The position numbers were made by a program, and so were the translations under genes. Shown here piece after piece: positions 54,099 to 64,000 of a DNA stretch of 64,000 bases. How positions within the stretch are numbered: position 1 is the stretch's first letter; every line of letters begins with the position of its first letter. Below the pieces are notes generated by a model. The model saw only the letters and a list, made by a program, of their open reading frames with translations, had not been told where the DNA came from and did not search any database. The DNA is taken from NCBI RefSeq assembly GCF_014695725.1, contig NZ_JACJOU010000015.1:310001-374000 (forward strand), written 5' to 3'. Source of the DNA: Microcoleus sp. FACHB-672 (GTDB taxonomy: Bacteria; Cyanobacteriota; Cyanobacteriia; Cyanobacteriales; Oscillatoriaceae).

Positions 54099-54887
54099 AT
54101 GAGACTCAAAATCATGAGTTTGAATTTGCGCTACGACAAACCCGATCCGGGCGATCTTGCTTGGAAAGTGCGGTGCAAGGCGGTGGCAGCGATGATTTCC
54201 CACTATGCACCGGATATGATCGGTACCCAGGAAGCGTTGCCGCATCAACTGTTCGAGTTGCTACAACTGCTGCCGGCTTACCAATGTGTCGGAGGTGATC
54301 GCACCGGCAGGGGTGACGGCGAACATTGTGCTATTTTTTATCGCACTGAACAACTACGATGTATAAACACTGGTGATTTTTTTCTCAGCGATACGCCAGA
54401 CATTCCAGGGAGTATCACTACAGAGTGGGGAAATCCTATCCCGCGCATGGCGAGTTGGGCGGTATTTGCCGGCAACAATGACAGACGGTTGATGGTGTTT
54501 AATACTCATTTGGATTATCGCAGTGCGCGGGCGCGGGAACTCGGTGCTGAACTGATTTTTCAGCGCATGAGCGAAGTCAATTCCACCGACTCGTTACTCT
54601 TACTCACAGGCGATTTTAATGCTGAGCCGGCTACAGCGCCGCGAGAAACATTTCTGCGTCAATTACCCGATGGGATACAGCTTCTTGATGTGTTTGTCGG
54701 CATTGAATTAGAAGCTCAAATGACGTTTCATGACTTTACCGGCGAAGGATTTGCAGCGGTTGACACGATTTATTACGATAGCCGGTTAACGTTGCAGCAA
54801 GTGACAGCAGACACTGCCCAGTGGGAGAAATTTTGGCCCTCAGATCACTTTCCCGTCATTGCAGAGTTTACCGTTGAGCCGGTTTAA
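54099..54887 (+). CDS. Endonuclease/exonuclease/phosphatase (EEP) family hydrolase
   Basis: 262 residues from ATG 54099, with AGGAAGG just upstream; an earlier in-frame ATG (54069) adds ten residues. The EEP fold is clear: metal Asn in MSLNLRYDKPDPG, Glu in IGTQEAL, the His region HLDYRSARARELGA, the catalytic TGDFNAEP and the final SDHFPVIAEF. Members are phosphodiesterases acting on nucleic acids, lipids or sphingomyelin; the lack of a signal peptide makes it cytoplasmic. Substrate unknown. A restriction-enzyme-like gene remnant begins 13 bp after its stop. Confidence 0.88.
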   Translation: MRLKIMSLNLRYDKPDPGDLAWKVRCKAVAAMISHYAPDMIGTQEALPHQLFELLQLLPAYQCVGGDRTGRGDGEHCAIFYRTEQLRCINTGDFFLSDTPDIPGSITTEWGNPIPRMASWAVFAGNNDRRLMVFNTHLDYRSARARELGAELIFQRMSEVNSTDSLLLLTGDFNAEPATAPRETFLRQLPDGIQLLDVFVGIELEAQMTFHDFTGEGFAAVDTIYYDSRLTLQQVTADTAQWEKFWPSDHFPVIAEFTVEPV

Positions 54888-54900
54888 TTCTGCGGCTTGT

Positions 54901-55095
54901 ATGATGGGAAGTCCTTATTTTGAAAAATCGGCTTTTGGATTTGTGATAAATGGCCCAAGTTTCATCTTCTTAAGACTGACACAAGACGGCACACTCACAT
55001 ACGGAAAATCGGATCAGTTTTATATCCGAAATAAGAATGATTTACTCACTTTCATGAGAATTTTAAAGCATTTTTGTCAATTACTAACTCAATAA
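54901..55095 (+). pseudogene. Remnant of an HsdR_N-type (type I restriction-like) protein gene
   Basis: The 64 codons from 54901 encode FEKSAFGFVINGPSFIFLRL, TQDGTLTYGKSDQFYIRN and NDLLTFMRILKHFCQLL, which match the C-terminus of cyanobacterial HsdR_N_2-type proteins (typically FGFVTNGSSFIFLKL ... SDEFSLLNRGNDLYTVLSILKRLGQ; recalled family pattern). The N-terminal nuclease half is missing; the DNA upstream is the intact EEP gene. It is therefore a truncated leftover of a gene. Confidence 0.6.
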
Positions 55096-55370
55096 TCTTG
55101 AGTTTTTGAAGTATTGATTAACACAGAACAAAATTTAATCTATCAATTTCGGATTTAATTGGAGATCAAAGCAGAAGCTGGGCAAAGCATTCGCTTATAT
55201 AGGCTGGGGAAACGGCAAAGATGGATGGCGCGAATGCTATCGCCCATAGGTGCCCTTTTTGCTACCCGGGGAAGATGGATGGCGTGACTACCCCTACCCC
55301 TTAAGCGACAATTTGCGGCAAAATGAAGAAATGTAAAGATTACAGTTGTTTTTGATAAAATCTCTTAAAA
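55096..55370. other. Repeat-bearing spacer upstream of the FAD hydroxylase
   Basis: No gene. Two copies of AAGATGGATGGCG (one at about 55218, one at about 55273) lie near GCGAATGCTATCGCCC, a sequence that recurs in similar form at 58440 and near 58975-59030. This looks like fragments of an interspersed cyanobacterial repeat. Confidence 0.5.
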
Positions 55371-56648
55371 ATGCCGCTAAAGCAGTTAATCCGCGTATCT
55401 GAACCGGCACCTGAATTGAATTTCGACTATGACATTACAATCGTCGGTGCCGGCATTGCTGGGACAACCCTCGCTGCCGGTTTAAAAAATTCCGGGTTGA
55501 AAGTCGCCCTGATTGAAGCGCAACCGCAAGCCGTCGCCGCCTCCAGACAGCAAGTTTATGCCATTACCCTACTTTCGGGGAAAATCTTTCAAGGTTTGGG
55601 TATTTGGGACAAAATTCGCGCCAATATCACGGCTTTTTCCCAAATTAATCTCTCAGACACCGGCACAGAGGGCGTTGTTTTCAATCCCTCGGACTTAGGT
55701 AGAGACGAACTCGGATATGCCGGCGAACATTGTGCAATCCTGCCGGTGTTGCAAGAATTCCTCAACGACTGCCCCAATGTGACTTGGCTTTGTCCCGCCG
55801 AACTTGTGAGTGTGGACTACCAAAGCGATTTTGTGGAAATTGAAGTGAAGGTTGCCGGGGATAAAGATGAGCAAGATGCCCAACCCACAAGCAATCAAAG
55901 GATTCGCACGCGCTTACTCGTCGCCGCAGATGGAATGAAATCGCGCATTCGCAACGATGCCGGTATCCCTACCCACGGCTGGAAATACTGGCAATCTTGC
56001 ATTACCACCCGCGTTAAACCCGAAAAACCCCACAATAATATCGCCTACGAACGCTTTTGGCCCAGCGGCCCTTTTGCCATCCTCCCCTTGCCTGGAAATC
56101 GCTGCAACATCGTCTGGACAGCGCCTCACGAAGAAGCCAAAGCTTTATTAGAACTGGATGACGAGCAGTTTCTCGTCGAACTCCGGCGCAAATATGGCGA
56201 TCACATGGGGCGTTTGGAATTGGAAGGGAAGCGGTTTATGTTTCAAGTGCAATTGATGCAAAGCAATCGCTACGTTCAGCCTAGACTTGCCCTGATTGGG
56301 GATGCGGCCCATTGCTGTCATCCGGTGGGAGGTCAGGGTTTAAATTTGGGAATTCGAGATGCTGCGGCGATTGCTCAAGTCTTGCAAGATGCACACAAAA
56401 ATGGGGAAGATATTGGATCATTGCCGGTTTTGCAGCGTTACGAAGGTTGGCGAAAAACAGAAAACCTCGCTATTTTGGGTTTTACCGATATTTTAGACCG
56501 ACTCTTTTCTAATAATTGGTTGCCGGTGGTTATTGTGCGCTGGCTGGGTTTGTGGGGGTTGCGGAAAGTACAGCCGGTGAAAGTTTTTGCTTTGCGATTA
56601 ATGACCGGCCTTTTGGGACGCACACCGCAAATCGCTCAACGTTTGTAG
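55371..56648 (+). CDS. UbiH/Coq6-family FAD-dependent hydroxylase
   Basis: 425 residues. The FAD-binding dinucleotide motif DITIVGAGIAGTTLAAGLKNSGLKVALIEAQP is near the N-terminus; LLVAADGMKSRIR is the middle DG motif and LALIGDAAHCCHPVGGQGLNLGIRDAAAIAQ the second FAD motif. Members hydroxylate the aromatic ring of quinone precursors, and cyanobacterial ones are usually discussed for plastoquinone/phylloquinone or carotenoid-like substrates; the substrate is not fixed here. A Coq4-like gene is nearby. The C-terminal hydrophobic stretch WLPVVIVRWLGLWGL may associate with membranes. Confidence 0.9.
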   Translation: MPLKQLIRVSEPAPELNFDYDITIVGAGIAGTTLAAGLKNSGLKVALIEAQPQAVAASRQQVYAITLLSGKIFQGLGIWDKIRANITAFSQINLSDTGTEGVVFNPSDLGRDELGYAGEHCAILPVLQEFLNDCPNVTWLCPAELVSVDYQSDFVEIEVKVAGDKDEQDAQPTSNQRIRTRLLVAADGMKSRIRNDAGIPTHGWKYWQSCITTRVKPEKPHNNIAYERFWPSGPFAILPLPGNRCNIVWTAPHEEAKALLELDDEQFLVELRRKYGDHMGRLELEGKRFMFQVQLMQSNRYVQPRLALIGDAAHCCHPVGGQGLNLGIRDAAAIAQVLQDAHKNGEDIGSLPVLQRYEGWRKTENLAILGFTDILDRLFSNNWLPVVIVRWLGLWGLRKVQPVKVFALRLMTGLLGRTPQIAQRL

Positions 56649-56684
56649 AGTGGAAATTGGCGGCTATTAATTAGCCAATTAGCA

Positions 56685-57386
56685 TTAATAAAACGCCATC
56701 ACTGCCGCTGGCGATCCAGATCCTTCGCGCAAGCGCAGAATTCCAATCACTAAAGTGGTGCCGATAGGAGGCAAGCGATCTAAATTCGTTAGATTTTCTA
56801 ACACAATCCCCCGGCGTTTTAATACCTGCCGGTTTGTGGCAAAAGTGGTATCCGATCCATCCACCCCATGCGTATCAGTTCCCACACCGGCAATATGGCG
56901 TTCATCGATTAAAAAGCGCGTCGTTTCTCCGGCAAACCCTGGAAAGTGCATTTCATTGAGAAACGCCACAGGATTTAACCACTTTTCCAGCCAGCCGGTA
57001 TACAACAGCACTACACTGCCGGCAAAAATTTTACCGTGCTGTTGCTCCCAAGTGAGGACATCCGCTATTGTGAGCGCATAATCAGGATTGGTAGTAGATT
57101 GGGTGCGAATATTGATCGCAACTGCTGGCACCACTAAAGACTCGGCGGGGTAAGCATCGATTCCCACACCATCGGCGTAAAAGCTGTTTGGCGCGTTGAT
57201 ATGAGTGGCGCTGTGCTCTCCCATTGAAAAGCGCCGCAGGTAATAGCCATCTTTGTCTAATTCCGCTGCCGGCTCAAATTCTACCGGCGGATCGTTGGGC
57301 CATTGGGGAATCTGCGGGCTGATCCCATGACTCAGATGGATCACCCGCGAGTAATTGATGGTTAAAAAAGCCGGTTTCTCGGGCAT
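56685..57386 (-). CDS. Cyclase (kynurenine formamidase-like) family hydrolase
   Basis: 233 residues on the minus strand. The family pattern is visible: VIHLSHGISPQIPQWPNDPP at the start and HSATHINAPNSF, a variant of the usual HxGTHxDxP metal-binding motif. VGTDTHGVDG is the second metal site. Related enzymes hydrolyse N-formylkynurenine or isatin; the true substrate is unknown. It faces the UbiH-type gene convergently and the DUF3386 gene divergently. Confidence 0.85.
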   Translation of the reverse strand: MPEKPAFLTINYSRVIHLSHGISPQIPQWPNDPPVEFEPAAELDKDGYYLRRFSMGEHSATHINAPNSFYADGVGIDAYPAESLVVPAVAINIRTQSTTNPDYALTIADVLTWEQQHGKIFAGSVVLLYTGWLEKWLNPVAFLNEMHFPGFAGETTRFLIDERHIAGVGTDTHGVDGSDTTFATNRQVLKRRGIVLENLTNLDRLPPIGTTLVIGILRLREGSGSPAAVMAFY

Positions 57387-57509
57387 TAAGCGGTCGATTA
57401 GTGATTGGTGCCGGCAAGAATAGCTATCTTTTTGTTTGCATCCATCTTGACTGACCGAAGGAATATGCTAAACCATTTTGAACAAGACTACCTTATTCAA
57501 ACCAGTGTT

Positions 57510-58376
57510 ATGCAACAATCACTAAAACGCCAAATTGTACTGTGGGGTCTGAGCGTAATTTTAACTGTTGTCGGCTGGGGATTCAGCGGGCCGGCATTCG
57601 CTCAATCAACCTCCGCGCTTGATCTGTTCCGCACCGCTTACGAAAACCGTTACACTTGGGACAGCAAATTTCCCGGTTACACGGCAACAGTAGAAGTTAA
57701 GCAAGACGGAGAAACCTATAAAGGCCAAATCCGCATCAATTCTGACCTCAGTATTGAAGTTGCCGGCATCGAAAGTAAGGACGCATCGGAGACTGTCTCT
57801 AACCAGATGCGGATGATGGTGACGCACCGCAGATCCGTTCCCTTCAAACTCGCGCATGGCAAACACACCTTTACGTTTGGCGAAACTCCTAGTGCCGGTG
57901 CAATACACATTGATCAAAAAGGTGGGGATACACCGTCTTATTACGAAGTTAAAGCGGAGAAAATCACCCAAGTCAACCGATTTACCGGGCCGGTTTTAGT
58001 TACCGTAGATTTATTAGATTCAGAAGACACACCGGCAGGCTATTTAGGAACTCGTTATATCGCCACATTCAAATATGCCCAAACCGGTGACGTGCTGGAA
58101 AAATTAGAATTCAAAGACACTTACCAAAAAATAGGAGATTACTATATCTCAACTCACCAAAGTGTTCGCAGCTTGGAACTCGGGCAGCAAGACACAACAG
58201 AAGTGAAATCAACCGATATTCACTTGCTGCCGGCATCCGAAAGATCCCTTAAAACAGCTTATCGGCTAACTTCTTATCCCAGCTTGCAAGTATCCACATT
58301 TGGCCAATTTTTTGCTGCCGATGTAGATAATTTTATGCAAAAGCCTGAGCTATCAAGCAATTATCCGTCAAGTTAA
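57510..58376 (+). CDS. DUF3386 family exported protein
   Basis: 288 residues from ATG 57510, the start that gives a normal signal peptide (QSLKRQIVLWGLSVILTVVGWGFSGPAFAQ); ATGs at 57465 and a GTG-type start at 57405 are in frame but would give an overlong N-region. After the signal, ALDLFRTAYENRYTWDSKFPGYTATVEVK is the DUF3386 opening. The family is typical of cyanobacteria and plants; no biochemical function is established. Likely periplasmic or lumenal. It stands alone, with about 120 bp to the divergent cyclase-family gene. Confidence 0.8.
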   Translation: MQQSLKRQIVLWGLSVILTVVGWGFSGPAFAQSTSALDLFRTAYENRYTWDSKFPGYTATVEVKQDGETYKGQIRINSDLSIEVAGIESKDASETVSNQMRMMVTHRRSVPFKLAHGKHTFTFGETPSAGAIHIDQKGGDTPSYYEVKAEKITQVNRFTGPVLVTVDLLDSEDTPAGYLGTRYIATFKYAQTGDVLEKLEFKDTYQKIGDYYISTHQSVRSLELGQQDTTEVKSTDIHLLPASERSLKTAYRLTSYPSLQVSTFGQFFAADVDNFMQKPELSSNYPSS

Positions 58377-58436
58377 CCTGTCGATTGTTGGGCGAAGTAT
58401 TCGGATCTTAAATTAGGGTTTAAAATTAGAATTTAT

Positions 58437-58502
58437 TAGCCGAATGCTAGCGCTGACGCGCCGCTTTGCTATCGCCCCTACGCAATAATACTTCTCGGTT
58501 AA
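58437..58502. repeat. Interspersed repeat fragment, left of the ABM gene
   Basis: GCTTTGCTATCGCCCCTACGCAAT is followed by AATACTTCTCGGTTAA (58487-58502), the exact reverse complement of a segment at 58995-59010 on the other side of the ABM gene. It resembles short palindromic elements found between genes in filamentous cyanobacteria. Confidence 0.7.
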
Positions 58503-58637
58503 TACCAAAATCTGGTAAATTGATTGTTGACCTCTGAAAAGCGACCAAGAGCTAATGCAGCTTTAATACTAGCAAAGGCTTAACGAAGAAGTCTTGCTAG
58601 AAGGTGGGGTTTATAGAAGTGGAACAATAAAAAAAGC

Positions 58638-58940
58638 ATGATTTTGGAAGTTGCAATCCTCCACGTTAAACCTGGAAAAGCTGCTGAATTTGAAGCAGCC
58701 TTCACGATAGCATCATCAATTATCTTTTTAATTCCTGGCTACATTAGCCATGAGCTACAGCGGTGTTTGGAAGTTGAAAACCAATACATCCTGCTAGTGC
58801 GTTGGAGAAAACTTGAAGATCACACAGTTGGTTTCCGACAATCACCGGCGTATCAAAAATGGCGTCTCCTGCTGCACCATTTTTATGAGCCATTTCCGAC
58901 GGTCGAACATTACGAAAAGGTTGCAAGCAATGGAATTTAA
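58638..58940 (+). CDS. Antibiotic biosynthesis monooxygenase (ABM) domain protein
   Basis: 100 residues. The ABM fold is indicated by [22 protein letters not shown], the central [23 protein letters not shown] and the C-terminal [14 protein letters not shown]. Such dimeric ferredoxin-like proteins include quinol monooxygenases and heme-handling or stress proteins; the name does not imply antibiotic synthesis. No catalytic residue can be assigned. It is flanked on both sides by fragments of the same repeat in opposite orientation, so the small gene may have been moved or duplicated. Confidence 0.85.
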   Translation: MILEVAILHVKPGKAAEFEAAFTIASSIIFLIPGYISHELQRCLEVENQYILLVRWRKLEDHTVGFRQSPAYQKWRLLLHHFYEPFPTVEHYEKVASNGI

Positions 58941-59030
58941 TAGTTTGCGGAGGCAGACTTAGTTTGTGTAGCTGCGAATTCCATTCGCCACGACTTAACC
59001 GAGAAGTATTGCGCCCTTACGGGGTTTAAA
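58941..59030. repeat. Interspersed palindromic repeat, right of the ABM gene
   Basis: GCGGAGGCAGACTTAGTTTG, then GTGTAGCTGCGAATTCCATTCGC and TTAACCGAGAAGTATT (58995-59010) form a known-looking cyanobacterial intergenic repeat (similar sequences recur in related genomes, from memory). The last segment mirrors 58487-58502. Confidence 0.7.
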
Positions 59031-59139
59031 AAATATGATTAATTAATAATAAATTAATCGTCATCTCTACTCCTTGTCATCGCTCACCGGCACTATGCCG
59101 GCGTCCCCAAATACCCCATTCCCGGACTAAAATCCCTAA

Positions 59140-61224
<2,085 letters not shown>

Positions 61225-61338
61225 AAACCATTCCTAAACCCTAAAATAACTTCAATTTTTGGAAATCACCCGATTGGAGGAAGAATAGTTTTAGGGAATG
61301 CTAGAAAATTAAACTTTAAAGGCACAACTGTAAAGTTT

Positions 61339-62277
61339 ATGCAACTTCATCACACTTCAGGCCGGTGGCGTTTAGGGTTGGCGCTATCGCTAATCACTGT
61401 TTTTCTTTGGGGAATTTTGCCCATCGCTTTGACTGTAATACTTCAAGAGCTTGATGTATACACCGTCACATGGTTTCGCTTTCTTGGATCGTTTACACTT
61501 CTCGCCATTTATTTAGCGGCAAGGCAGCAATTACCGGCACCCCAAAAACTTCGCTCAACGCCTTTAGGATTACTGGCAATTGCGATTATATTTTTAGCGA
61601 TTAATTATCTGCTTTTTCTCCAAGGGTTAGTACAAACCTCGCCGGCAAATGCACAAATTCTCATCCAACTGGCTCCCGTACTTTTGGGTTTAGGAGGACT
61701 GGTTGTTTTTAAGGAACATTACACGCTGCAGCAGTGGGTTGGGGTCGGGGTGTTAACATCAGGATTTAGCTTATTTTTTCAAGAAAAATTGCGAACTTTA
61801 ATCACAACGCCTACTCAATATTTAGCCGGCAGCGGATTGATTGTGATTGCGGCAGCAGCATGGGCACTTTATGCTTTAGCGCAAAAGCAATTGCTGCATA
61901 AATTACCTTCTGCCAGCATTATGCTGATTATCTATGCCGGCTGTGCGCTTTTGTTCAGTCCTTTTGCCACACCAAAACTGATTTTAACTCTGAGTCCTTT
62001 CCATTTGGGGATTTTGCTTTTTTGCGCTTTAAACACCGCCTTGGCTTACGGGGCGTTTGCGGAATCATTAGAACACTGGGAAGCATCACGAGTCAGTGCC
62101 ATGTTAGCGTTGACGCCTGTTGTTACTTTGATATCGATTTGGCTAGTTTCGTTTTTAGCGCCAAATTTAATCCCATCAGACCGCCTCACAATTTTAGGAT
62201 TAATAGGGGCAATTTTGGTTGTCTGCGGTTCAATGACGATTGCGTTAGGAAAGCGCCCTAAAGTCAACCTTGCATAG
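61339..62277 (+). CDS. EamA/DMT superfamily transporter
   Basis: 312 residues with about ten hydrophobic segments in two halves (VFLWGILPIALTVIL, LLAIAIIFLAINYLLFL, GLIVIAAAAWALYALA, LTPVVTLISIWLVSFLAPNLI). The internal repeat and the ASRVSAMLALTPVVT pattern identify the drug/metabolite transporter (EamA) family. Substrates of such carriers include amino acids and metabolites; direction and substrate cannot be read. No operon partner. The start lies at ATG 61339. Confidence 0.88.
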   Translation: MQLHHTSGRWRLGLALSLITVFLWGILPIALTVILQELDVYTVTWFRFLGSFTLLAIYLAARQQLPAPQKLRSTPLGLLAIAIIFLAINYLLFLQGLVQTSPANAQILIQLAPVLLGLGGLVVFKEHYTLQQWVGVGVLTSGFSLFFQEKLRTLITTPTQYLAGSGLIVIAAAAWALYALAQKQLLHKLPSASIMLIIYAGCALLFSPFATPKLILTLSPFHLGILLFCALNTALAYGAFAESLEHWEASRVSAMLALTPVVTLISIWLVSFLAPNLIPSDRLTILGLIGAILVVCGSMTIALGKRPKVNLA

Positions 62278-62712
62278 CACAAAACTCGATAAATAAAAGT
62301 TAGATATTTAGTAATGAGGTAAGTTCGTGGTAGGAGCCTCCCATTTTTGTCAATTTGTAGTGCCGGCAAGATGCCCGCTTACTGTAATCACAGGGAGCAT
62401 CTTGCTCCTTGCGACAATATTTTTGCAAATTTGGGAGGCACCCTTTGAGGCAGAGGCAAGCCGGCAATCATTAATTACAGAAAATCATTTCATCACCGCC
62501 GGCATCAGGGAAAAGTCACTGACACTTTAAACCGCCTTTTACCGTCTGTAGTGGTTACTAATCGCTCTTTTATCTAACTGCTCGAAAAAAGACGTTGCTC
62601 TGCTTTTGCTATTTTTACACTGTTTCTCTATATGAAAAGGTGTAATTAAAATTGGCCTGATCGATCCAAAATCCGAAATCCAAAACCCAAACTGGTATAA
62701 GAGGCTTGAGGA
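62278..62712. repeat. Spacer with a foldable repeat element (arms 62333-62349 and 62426-62442)
   Basis: GGAGCCTCCCATTTTTG and CAAATTTGGGAGGCACC are near-perfect inverted arms (14 of 17 pairs), enclosing further self-complementary sequence (GCAAGATGCCCGC ... GGGAGCATCTTGCTCC). This resembles interspersed elements of Oscillatoriales. The short open frame through it (62327-62530) is not credible. No gene is seen up to the next CDS. Confidence 0.65.
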
Positions 62713-64000
62713 ATGAACTGCCTGTTTCCAATATTATTTACCACTGCCAAACGCTCTAACCGGCGTCTAATCGCTCGCCCCACTGGCAAACGTTCAAATC
62801 CGTCTAAAAGCCTGCTGTTAAACCTCAGTCTTTGGTTGCTGCCGGCAGTTTTGACGGCAACTCCAACCGTCGCAGCCGAAAGAATTTACGCTTCCTATGC
62901 GGTGCTTGAGCGTTCAATTTCCATTTCCGCCTTAGAAGCCTTTGCCAAAGAAGGCAAAATCGATGAGGATTTAGCCGGCTACGCCCAGTACGCCGCACCC
63001 GAACAATTGGAACAGCTACGGGAGATTCTTTTAACGCGTGTGGATCTCTCTCCCGTCACGATTTCCCAGTTTCTTTATACCCAGCAAGGAGAAACGCTGC
63101 TCAAGCGGCTAGGGCAAGTGATCCAAACCGGCGCGCGGCAGGAGGGTGAATTTGCAATTCGCTCGGCATTGATTCTAGCAGCCGCTGATCCTGAAGGATT
63201 AACGCTGTTGAGTGTACTGCGGAAGTTTCCTACCGAGAGCATTCGCATCGACTTGCAAAGTGTCCAGCGGATTGCTCGGCAATTGCAACAAGCAATCAAT
63301 CAAACCAATCTAGCAATTGCCTTGGTTGACCGGCTTTCCACAACGGAGGCAGCCTCACAGCCTGGGTTTGGTGGCATCCCTGTGGCTGTCGATCCCGGAT
63401 CTTCTGAGTTTCCGGTTGCGCTTGGTGGCCAGTTAGATTTGTGGCGGGCTGGGCCTTTCACTAGCGAAGTGAAATCCATTGAAATCACCATTCGCAATGC
63501 CCAGATCCCAACAGCCATAACAGATGAACGGATTTTTCCTGTCGATATTTACCTGCCCCAGCAACCCACTCGCCAAGCTGCGCCGGTGATTGTCATCTCT
63601 CACGGGTTAGGCTCAGATCGCAAGACGTTTCAGTATTTAGCCACACATCTGGCGTCCTACGGCTTTGTCGTTGCAGTTCCTCAGCATCCCGGCAGCGACG
63701 CCCGACTGTTGCAAGCGTTGATCAGCGGGACAGCCAGTGACGTTGCAGAACCCACAGAATTTGTCTATAGGCCGCTGGATGTGAAGTATTTGCTAGACAC
63801 ACTGACCCAGTTAGAACAAACTGATCCGCAACTGCGAGGCCGGCTCAATTTGCAACAGGTGGGAGTCCTCGGTCAGTCATTCGGCGGCTATACCTCTCTA
63901 GCGCTGGCGGGTGCGCCGATCAACTTTGACCAACTGAGACAAGACTGCGATCAGTCTAGTGAGTCTTGGAATATCTCGCTGCTGCTGCAATGTCGGGCGG
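62713..64000 (+). CDS. DUF1400-containing alpha/beta hydrolase, N-terminal part (runs off the window)
   Basis: Open from ATG 62713 to the end, at least 429 residues. A signal peptide (LLLNLSLWLLPAVLTATPTVAA) leads into the DUF1400 domain (ERIYASYAVLERSISISALEAFAKEG, PEQLEQLREILLTRVDLSPVTISQFLYTQQGETLLKRLG), followed by an alpha/beta hydrolase: VIVISHGLGSDRKTFQYLATHLASYGF and nucleophile GQSFGGYTS (G-x-S-x-G). Members are probably lipases or dienelactone-hydrolase-like esterases of the periplasm; the substrate is unknown. AGG-AA precedes ATG at a short distance. Confidence 0.88.
   Translation, partial: MNCLFPILFTTAKRSNRRLIARPTGKRSNPSKSLLLNLSLWLLPAVLTATPTVAAERIYASYAVLERSISISALEAFAKEGKIDEDLAGYAQYAAPEQLEQLREILLTRVDLSPVTISQFLYTQQGETLLKRLGQVIQTGARQEGEFAIRSALILAAADPEGLTLLSVLRKFPTESIRIDLQSVQRIARQLQQAINQTNLAIALVDRLSTTEAASQPGFGGIPVAVDPGSSEFPVALGGQLDLWRAGPFTSEVKSIEITIRNAQIPTAITDERIFPVDIYLPQQPTRQAAPVIVISHGLGSDRKTFQYLATHLASYGFVVAVPQHPGSDARLLQALISGTASDVAEPTEFVYRPLDVKYLLDTLTQLEQTDPQLRGRLNLQQVGVLGQSFGGYTSLALAGAPINFDQLRQDCDQSSESWNISLLLQCRA

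Overview
The window reads as chromosomal DNA of a filamentous, probably non-heterocystous cyanobacterium (Oscillatoriales-like; the genus cannot be fixed by eye). Pointers are the Mg-chelatase D subunit (ChlD), the Ycf46-type AAA protein, the Ycf35/DUF1257 protein, an OprB-like porin, Uma2 and pentapeptide-repeat proteins, an HstK-type trifunctional kinase, a PEP-CTERM protein, GCGATCGC (HIP1) octamers, heptameric short tandem repeats between genes, and a striking excess of CCGGC/GCCGGC. No transposase, integrase, CRISPR array or rRNA is visible. One tRNA gene, tRNA-Ser(UGA), is present.

Layout. 1-8.4 kb: end of a porin gene, Uma2 nuclease-like gene, hflX, a PEP-CTERM protein, then grxC followed by gshB (glutathione), with gshB in a tight cluster with a DUF4870 membrane protein and a Gfo/Idh oxidoreductase; a small lipoprotein faces them. 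8.5-17.8 kb: a ribbon-helix-helix (RHH) regulator with a clear promoter/operator ahead of ycf46, then ycf35, a CysQ-like phosphatase, a Crp-type regulator, an M61 peptidase, TerB, nadA and a metallophosphoesterase. 17.9-24.9 kb: tRNA-Ser followed by an accessory, AT-richer block: a CHAT protease-like/AAA/class III nucleotide cyclase fusion, 35 bp later a STAND-like AAA/transmembrane/15x WD40 protein, then the broken remains of another CHAT-type gene on the other strand. 25-36.5 kb: OmpR-type regulator, hisG with an ABC exporter, a four-PAS histidine kinase, an RsbR-N-terminal histidine kinase, chlD and a GNAT acetyltransferase. 36.5-44 kb: small genes, an M14-like deacylase, a second RHH protein, an HNH nuclease, an HD metalloprotein, two 66-residue paralogues, trmB and a pentapeptide protein. 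44-64 kb: the 1834-residue HstK-like kinase, a PMT-type glycosyltransferase, an NCS2 purine permease, a Coq4-like protein, an EEP hydrolase, an HsdR-like gene remnant, a UbiH-type hydroxylase, a cyclase-family hydrolase, DUF3386, an ABM protein, ligA, an EamA transporter and the start of a DUF1400 hydrolase that runs off the window.

The most unusual region is 18.5-24.9 kb. The first protein joins a caspase-like CHAT domain (His76/Cys119), a P-loop ATPase and an apparently intact class III cyclase (Asp601, Asp644, Asn705, Arg709). Its partner is a membrane-anchored P-loop protein with almost identical WD40 blades that differ at a few repeated codon positions, as in NLR-type recognition proteins. 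Together they look like a candidate sensor-effector (immunity, cell-death or stress) module. Function is inference; domain content is read directly from sequence. A Crp-family regulator with conserved cyclic-nucleotide-contact residues lies 6 kb upstream and is a possible, unproven receiver of the cyclase product.

Most of the remainder is ordinary cyanobacterial housekeeping. Points of interest there are a 16-bp inverted repeat in the leader of the PEP-CTERM gene, palindromes inside RHH-gene promoters, low-complexity tracts that have become part of HflX and LigA coding sequence, and several interspersed repeat elements.
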